Shown one piece after another: positions 23,183 through 27,132 of a stretch of DNA of 27,132 bases; the first letter of the stretch is position 1; the number at the start of each line of letters is the position of its first letter. A model generated the notes under the pieces. The model worked only from the letters and a program-made list of their open reading frames with translations. It did no database searches and was not told where the DNA came from. Source of the stretch: an uncultured Collinsella sp. (GTDB lineage: Bacteria > Actinomycetota > Coriobacteriia > Coriobacteriales > Coriobacteriaceae). The DNA lies in contig UQUX01000007.1 of assembly GCA_900544425.1 (NCBI GenBank), positions 1 to 27,132 on the forward strand, written 5' to 3'. The position numbers and the translations under genes are program-made.

Positions 23183-24070
23183 CTATGAGCGGGGCGCAGA
23201 GACCGGCTCCCATGCAATAAACGCCCAACGAACCTTACGAACATGATCGAGCATATAGCGCCCCTGCGGCACGCCCTTGGAGCCCGGCTCGCCGGCATGG
23301 GGGTTCTCAATCATGTGTTGGGCGATGTAGTCGCGCAGGCGGTCGATCTTATCCTCGTTGCCACGCTCGAGCATACGGGAGAAGTCCGTCACGCCTGCCT
23401 CGAGGCTATCGAAGGTATCGCGACGAGGCGATTCAAAGTACGTAACCTGCGGCAACGCACCCATCTGAATGAGGATGTTGAAGGCGTACACAAAGCCATT
23501 ACTGCAGGTAACCGAGGCACCGATAGCGTTCATCAAGTGCAGATCATAGCGCGGGCTGGAGTTGGCGACCATCGTGACAGCACAACGCCGACGAGCCGTA
23601 CGATCAAGCTTGGCAAGCGCACCTTTCAGATCGGTCGTCGTAACCGAACGACTGGCAAAGGCAACATCTACCGCTTTCGCGACCGGTCCAACCAAATCCC
23701 AATCATCATCCCAAGCAAGCTCAAGCGGCGTTATGCGTCCCTCGAGCCCGTAGTACTCAATGCCAGCATCAAGGGTGCCCAACATGGCAGGAGAGAAGTC
23801 GGCAGCAATCACGGAATGCCCAGCCTGAGCAAGCGGAATAGCAATCGACCCAGCCCCGCACCCCATATCGAGCACCGACTCGCCGGGCTCAAGCGCCAAC
23901 AGCTTTATAAAATCCCGGGCATACGGAGCAGTCTCAAGCGGCCGAAAATGCCGAGCCCGTTTATCCCATTCAAAAGAATCATCAGCCCGATGCCGAGCGG
24001 CCTGCAGACGCATCCATTCGCCATTCCAATCCGCAGAAAGCAGCTCAGAACGAGTATCCCCATCAACCAC
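23183..24070 (-). CDS. Class I SAM-dependent methyltransferase
   Basis: 295 residues from a GTG at 24070. That start has TAGGAGG 8 bases upstream on the minus strand; a longer frame from ATG 24130 would translate the ribosome-binding site itself as hydrophobic residues, and has no site of its own. Motif I VLDMGCGAGSIAIPLAQAG and the acidic end of strand 2 (VIAADFS) bind S-adenosylmethionine; VDVAFASRSVTT resembles the post-I/motif IV strand. The substrate is unknown; the C-terminal half (QVTYFESPRRDTF) is similar to methyltransferases of unclear target in anaerobes. Neighbours do not reveal its role. Confidence 0.85.
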   Translation of the reverse strand: MVDGDTRSELLSADWNGEWMRLQAARHRADDSFEWDKRARHFRPLETAPYARDFIKLLALEPGESVLDMGCGAGSIAIPLAQAGHSVIAADFSPAMLGTLDAGIEYYGLEGRITPLELAWDDDWDLVGPVAKAVDVAFASRSVTTTDLKGALAKLDRTARRRCAVTMVANSSPRYDLHLMNAIGASVTCSNGFVYAFNILIQMGALPQVTYFESPRRDTFDSLEAGVTDFSRMLERGNEDKIDRLRDYIAQHMIENPHAGEPGSKGVPQGRYMLDHVRKVRWAFIAWEPVSAPRS

Positions 24071-24236
24071 GGGCCAACCTCCTAGCAACAAAAAAGCGAC
24101 TCCCCCCAAAAGAAGAGCCGCAACCAGCATATATCAGAAAAGAACCGTTCCAACGCCAAACCGCCGCACCAGCCAAGTGGTGCAGGAGCGAAGCAACTGC
24201 AACCGGGATAGACCCCAACTGAGGTCCCGTTGTGCG

Positions 24237-24370
24237 GGAGCCCCGGGGAGGGCAAATATATAAGGTCGATCGCGAGTCCCGCACGAGCCGGAGAGCACTT
24301 AATGTGCTCTCCGTGCGAGTCAGGACTGTCCGAGCAGGCGACCTTATATATTTGCCCTCCCCGGGGCTCC
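24237..24370. repeat. Palindromic three-way element B, directly after the UPF0210 gene
   Basis: A perfect 32-bp inverted repeat (24237-24268 with 24339-24370). Inside, read on the minus strand: core TCGGACAGTCCTGACTC, an inner hairpin GGAGAGCAC/GTGCTCTCC with 5-nt loop, and TCGTGCGGGACTC. The core, hairpin position and right flank match element A at 8576-8711, but the arms share no sequence with those of A. It begins 17 bases after the UPF0210 stop, in the same orientation relative to that gene as A has to gatB. The rest of the gap, 24071-24236, shows no gene. Confidence 0.85.
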
Positions 24371-24387
24371 TCGCCAGTCCCCCTCAG

Positions 24388-25752
24388 CTAGTTCTTCAGC
24401 GAGTTCAGCGGTGCCGGGAAGCGTCCGCCACGGTGGGCAAGCACGGTGCCGGCGTTGGGGTTCACCGGCATGATGGGCGCACGGCCAAACAGGCCGCCGT
24501 ACTCAACGCAGTCGCCCACGCCCTTGCCAATGGCGGGAATCACGCGGACGGCCGTGGTCTTGTTGTTGATGACACCGATAGCCATCTCGTCGGCGATGAT
24601 GCCGGCGATGGTCTCGACCGGGGTGTCGCCGGGGATGGCGATCATGTCCAGGCCAACGGAGCACACGCAGGTCATGGCCTCGAGCTTCTCGAGTGAAAGC
24701 GCGCCGGCCTCGACGGCAGCGATCATGCCGGCGTCCTCGGACACGGGGATAAAGGCGCCCGAGAGACCGCCCACGCTGGAGCTGGCCATGACGCCGCCCT
24801 TCTTGACGGCATCGTTGAGCATGGCGAGCGCGCAGGTCGTGCCGGGGCCACCGCAGGTGCCCACGCCGATGATCTCGAGGATGCGGGCAACGGAGTCGCC
24901 GATGGCAGGCGTGGGAGCCAGCGACAGGTCGACAATGCCTTTCTCGACACCCAGACGGCGGGCTGCCTCACGGCTCATGAGCTCGCCAGCACGGGTGATC
25001 TTAAAGGCGGTCTGCTTAATCTTTTCGGCGACTTCCATCATCGATGCGGAATCGGGCAGCGTCTCCAGGGCTGCAGCCATAACGCCGGGGCCCGAGACAC
25101 CTACGTTGATGACGGCGTCGGCCTCGCCACCGCCGTGAACGGCGCCCGCCATAAACGGGGAGTCCTCGACCATATTGGCAAAGCAGACAAACTTGGACGC
25201 GCCAACGGAATCCTGGTCGGCCGTGAGTTTAGCGGCATCGATGATGGTCTGGGCGGCCATAAGCACGGCGTCCATGTTGATACCGGCGCGCAGGCTGGCG
25301 ACGTTGACGCTGGAGCAGACGCGGCTCGTGGTGGCGAGCGCCTGGGGGATGGACTGGATGACGCGGCGGTCGGCGTCGCCGATGCCCTTCTGGACGAGCG
25401 CGGAGAAGCCGCCCAGGTAGTCGATGCCGAGCGTCTCGGCCGCGCGGTCGAGGGCATGCGCGATGGGGGTGAGGTCCTCATCCTTGCAGCACGCGGCGAT
25501 CTGCGCCACCGGGGTGACGGAAACGCGCTTGTTGACGATGGGGATACCGTACTCGCGCTCGAGGTTCTCGGCGGTCTCGACCAGATGCTCAGCCGTGTGC
25601 GTCACGTGGTCGTAGATCTTCGTGCACATGCGGTCGAGGTTCTCGTCACCGCAACCCATGAGCGAAACACCCATGGTGATGGTCCTGATGTCGAGGTTCT
25701 GTTCCTCAACCATGCCGCGGGTTTCCGCGATTTCTGCGGGCGTGATCGCCAT
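24388..25752 (-). CDS. UPF0210 (DUF711) family protein
   Basis: 454 residues from ATG 25752, the usual family length; an upstream ATG at 25809 adds 19 residues without a ribosome-binding site, whereas GGAG lies 8 bases before 25752. Family landmarks: ETRGMVEEQNLDIRTITMG, MGCGDEN, GINMDAVL, INVGVSGPGV, GVGTCGGPGTTCA and VGLDMIAIPGDT. Several conserved Cys and Gly-rich loops suggest an enzyme; members are structurally related to glycyl-radical or PFL-like folds by annotation only, and the reaction is not known. In many Firmicutes an ACT-domain protein (UPF0237) precedes it, but none is next to it here. Confidence 0.93.
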   Translation of the reverse strand: MAITPAEIAETRGMVEEQNLDIRTITMGVSLMGCGDENLDRMCTKIYDHVTHTAEHLVETAENLEREYGIPIVNKRVSVTPVAQIAACCKDEDLTPIAHALDRAAETLGIDYLGGFSALVQKGIGDADRRVIQSIPQALATTSRVCSSVNVASLRAGINMDAVLMAAQTIIDAAKLTADQDSVGASKFVCFANMVEDSPFMAGAVHGGGEADAVINVGVSGPGVMAAALETLPDSASMMEVAEKIKQTAFKITRAGELMSREAARRLGVEKGIVDLSLAPTPAIGDSVARILEIIGVGTCGGPGTTCALAMLNDAVKKGGVMASSSVGGLSGAFIPVSEDAGMIAAVEAGALSLEKLEAMTCVCSVGLDMIAIPGDTPVETIAGIIADEMAIGVINNKTTAVRVIPAIGKGVGDCVEYGGLFGRAPIMPVNPNAGTVLAHRGGRFPAPLNSLKN

Positions 25753-25797
25753 CCTTGCGCTCCTATCTGCCAAAACGAGCATAATCTTATCTATTCT

Positions 25798-25835
25798 AAC
25801 GTGCCGCACGTGCCAAGTGGCGCATGCGGCACGTT
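25798..25835. repeat. Palindrome upstream of the UPF0210 gene
   Basis: AACGTGCCGCA (25798-25808) pairs perfectly with TGCGGCACGTT (25825-25835), and the inside holds TGCCA/TGGC. It lies between the corrinoid methyltransferase stop and the UPF0210 start. It could end the former's transcript or be an operator for the latter; T runs are short on both sides. Confidence 0.6.
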
Positions 25836-25860
25836 TTGGTGCTCGGTTGTTTCCGTTGTG

Positions 25861-27132
25861 TTACTGCCCAAAGACCTCTTCGGCGATGCGCGCGCTTTCG
25901 GCGGCGTCCTTGGCGTAGTAGTCCGCGCCAATCTGCTTGGCGTATTCGGGGGTGAGCACGGCGCCGCCTACGATGATCTTGACGCCCGGCACCTCGGCAT
26001 GAAGCAGCTTGATGGTCTCCTCCATGGCGACGACCGTGGTGGTCATAAGCGCCGAGAGGCCGACGAGCTTAATGTCGCGCTCCTTGACGGTCTTGAGCAC
26101 CTCCTGCGGATCGACGTCGCGGCCTAGGTCAAAGACGGTGTAGCCGTAGTTGTCGAGCAGCATCTTGACGATGTTCTTGCCAATATCGTGGATGTCGCCC
26201 TTGACGGTGGCCACGCAGATCTTACCCTTGTCGGCAATCTCGCCGGCGGGCATCATGCGTTTGATGGTATCGAAGCCCACACGCGCGGCCTCGGCCGAGG
26301 CCATGAGCTGCGGCAAGAAGAACTTGCCCTGGTCAAAGAGGACTCCGACCTCATCGAGGGCGGGGATAAAGTGGTTGTTGATGAGGTCCATGGCGTCGTG
26401 GTCGGCCAACAGACGCTCGGTCTCGGCCGCGATCTCGCCCTTGCGGCCCGAGACGACCATGTGGCGGATGGGGTCGTCGTCAGCGCTTGCTGTGGCGCCT
26501 GCGGCGGGCGCGGCATCGCTCGATGCTGACTGGGCGGCCGCCGGGTTGGCGGCGATCTTGTACGGGTCGGTCCAGCCGGCGTAGTGCTCGATGTATCCGG
26601 TCGAGCCCTCGTCCTCGACGCTCAACACGCGATAGCTGTAGACGGTGTCCATAAAGCGCTTGGAACCGGGGTTCATGATGGGGGCGTCCAGGCCCGCGCC
26701 AAAGGCGGCGGCCAAAAAGACCGAACCCAGCAGCGGGCGGGCAGGCAGGCCAAAGCTGATGTTCGACACGCCGAGCGCGCATTTGACGCCCAGGCGCTCC
26801 TTGCACAGGGACATGGCGCGCAGGATCTGCTCGGCCTGGCGTTGATTGGTCGAGGCGGTCATGACCAGGCAGTCGATGAGGATACGGTCCGGGCAGATGC
26901 CGTAGCGGGCGGCCTCGGCCACGATGCGCTCGGCGATGGCGAAGCGGGCCTCGGCGGTATCGGGGATGCCGCCCTCGTCGAGCGTGAGGCCGACGACGTT
27001 GGTGCCGTAGTGGGCGACCAGCGGAAAAATCTCATCCATGATCTGCTGTTTGCCATTGACCGAGTTGATGATGGGCTTGCCGGCGTCCGCGAGGCGGCTG
27101 TCCTGGCTGAGGCGGATGGTGCGGTTCGGCTT
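25861..27132 (-). CDS. MetH-like corrinoid-dependent methyltransferase, 5' end cut by window edge
   Basis: The minus-strand frame is open to the right edge. The part seen starts inside a pterin-binding TIM barrel (GKPIINSVNG, then GVSNISFGLPARP and GLDAPIMNP). After an Ala/Ser-rich linker (about 26470-26540) comes a helical cap region and a cobalamin-binding domain with the lower-ligand motif GDIHDIGKN (His codon near 26190) and VGLSALMTTTVV. This is the order of methionine synthase modules 2 and 3, so the missing part probably holds the homocysteine-binding barrel. The reactivation domain is absent: the protein ends after the B12 domain, as in many anaerobes' short MetH. Methylation of homocysteine from methyl-tetrahydrofolate is likely, another corrinoid methyl transfer possible. 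Confidence 0.9.
   Translation of the reverse strand, partial: KPNRTIRLSQDSRLADAGKPIINSVNGKQQIMDEIFPLVAHYGTNVVGLTLDEGGIPDTAEARFAIAERIVAEAARYGICPDRILIDCLVMTASTNQRQAEQILRAMSLCKERLGVKCALGVSNISFGLPARPLLGSVFLAAAFGAGLDAPIMNPGSKRFMDTVYSYRVLSVEDEGSTGYIEHYAGWTDPYKIAANPAAAQSASSDAAPAAGATASADDDPIRHMVVSGRKGEIAAETERLLADHDAMDLINNHFIPALDEVGVLFDQGKFFLPQLMASAEAARVGFDTIKRMMPAGEIADKGKICVATVKGDIHDIGKNIVKMLLDNYGYTVFDLGRDVDPQEVLKTVKERDIKLVGLSALMTTTVVAMEETIKLLHAEVPGVKIIVGGAVLTPEYAKQIGADYYAKDAAESARIAEEVFGQ

Noticed and set aside
22692..23246. Plus-strand frame opposite the YhbY gene
   Set aside because: It mirrors a well-supported conserved gene on the minus strand and has no RBS or domain of its own.
24071..24130. 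N-terminal membrane anchor on the methyltransferase
   Set aside because: The hydrophobic residues come from translating the region containing TAGGAGG; the GTG at 24070 is correctly spaced from that site.

Overview
This 27 kb window looks like chromosome of a high-GC, Gram-positive gut anaerobe of the class Coriobacteriia, most like Collinsella. That placement is inference from protein style, GC-rich codon use, sortase-assembled pili and gene content; no database was searched. Most of the window is housekeeping DNA with unusually structured, repeat-rich gaps between genes.

Layout. Bases 1-5,000 are a surface-pilus region: a 5'-truncated LPXTG pilin (2-1723), a duplicated small locus encoding a 49-residue membrane peptide behind a LexA-box-like site (1873-2640), a winged-helix protein (2715-3683), a class C sortase (3803-4744) and a REP-like repeat patch. 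Bases 5,071-8,572 are gatC-gatA-gatB, the tRNA-dependent amidotransferase, with stops and starts overlapping. An elaborate palindromic element and repeated terminator modules follow (8576-8926). Bases 9,107-11,446 encode a small membrane-anchored protein and an SCA-motif P-type ATPase, which may be an iron-handling (ferrosome-like) pair. A RelB/DinJ-type antitoxin and PIN toxin follow under a promoter carrying GCTAGC boxes. A minus-strand helical protein and the tmRNA gene ssrA (13176-13539) come next. Downstream of ssrA lie inverted copies of its T-arm and a 62-nt tandem array.

Bases 14,264-19,207 hold a patatin-like lipase, rplM-rpsI, glmM, a glucose-type PTS IIA protein and nagB. GlmM and NagB act on opposite sides of amino-sugar metabolism (cell-wall precursor synthesis and glucosamine-6-phosphate breakdown), and the IIA protein links the set to sugar uptake. 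A 999-residue regulator with a MalT-like ATPase and a C-terminal SARP/BTAD-like region follows (19656-22655). The remaining genes are on the minus strand: a YhbY-type RNA-binding protein, a class I methyltransferase, a UPF0210/DUF711 protein and a truncated MetH-like corrinoid methyltransferase running off the right edge.

Most interesting signals: (1) the duplicated, possibly SOS-controlled membrane-peptide locus, whose first copy has lost its promoter and 5' coding half but keeps its 3' structured part; (2) two elements just downstream of gatB and of the UPF0210 gene, same orientation relative to the host gene, with a shared core but unrelated, self-complementary long arms; (3) the candidate ferrosome-type ATPase pair; (4) the 62-nt array and T-arm copies beside ssrA.
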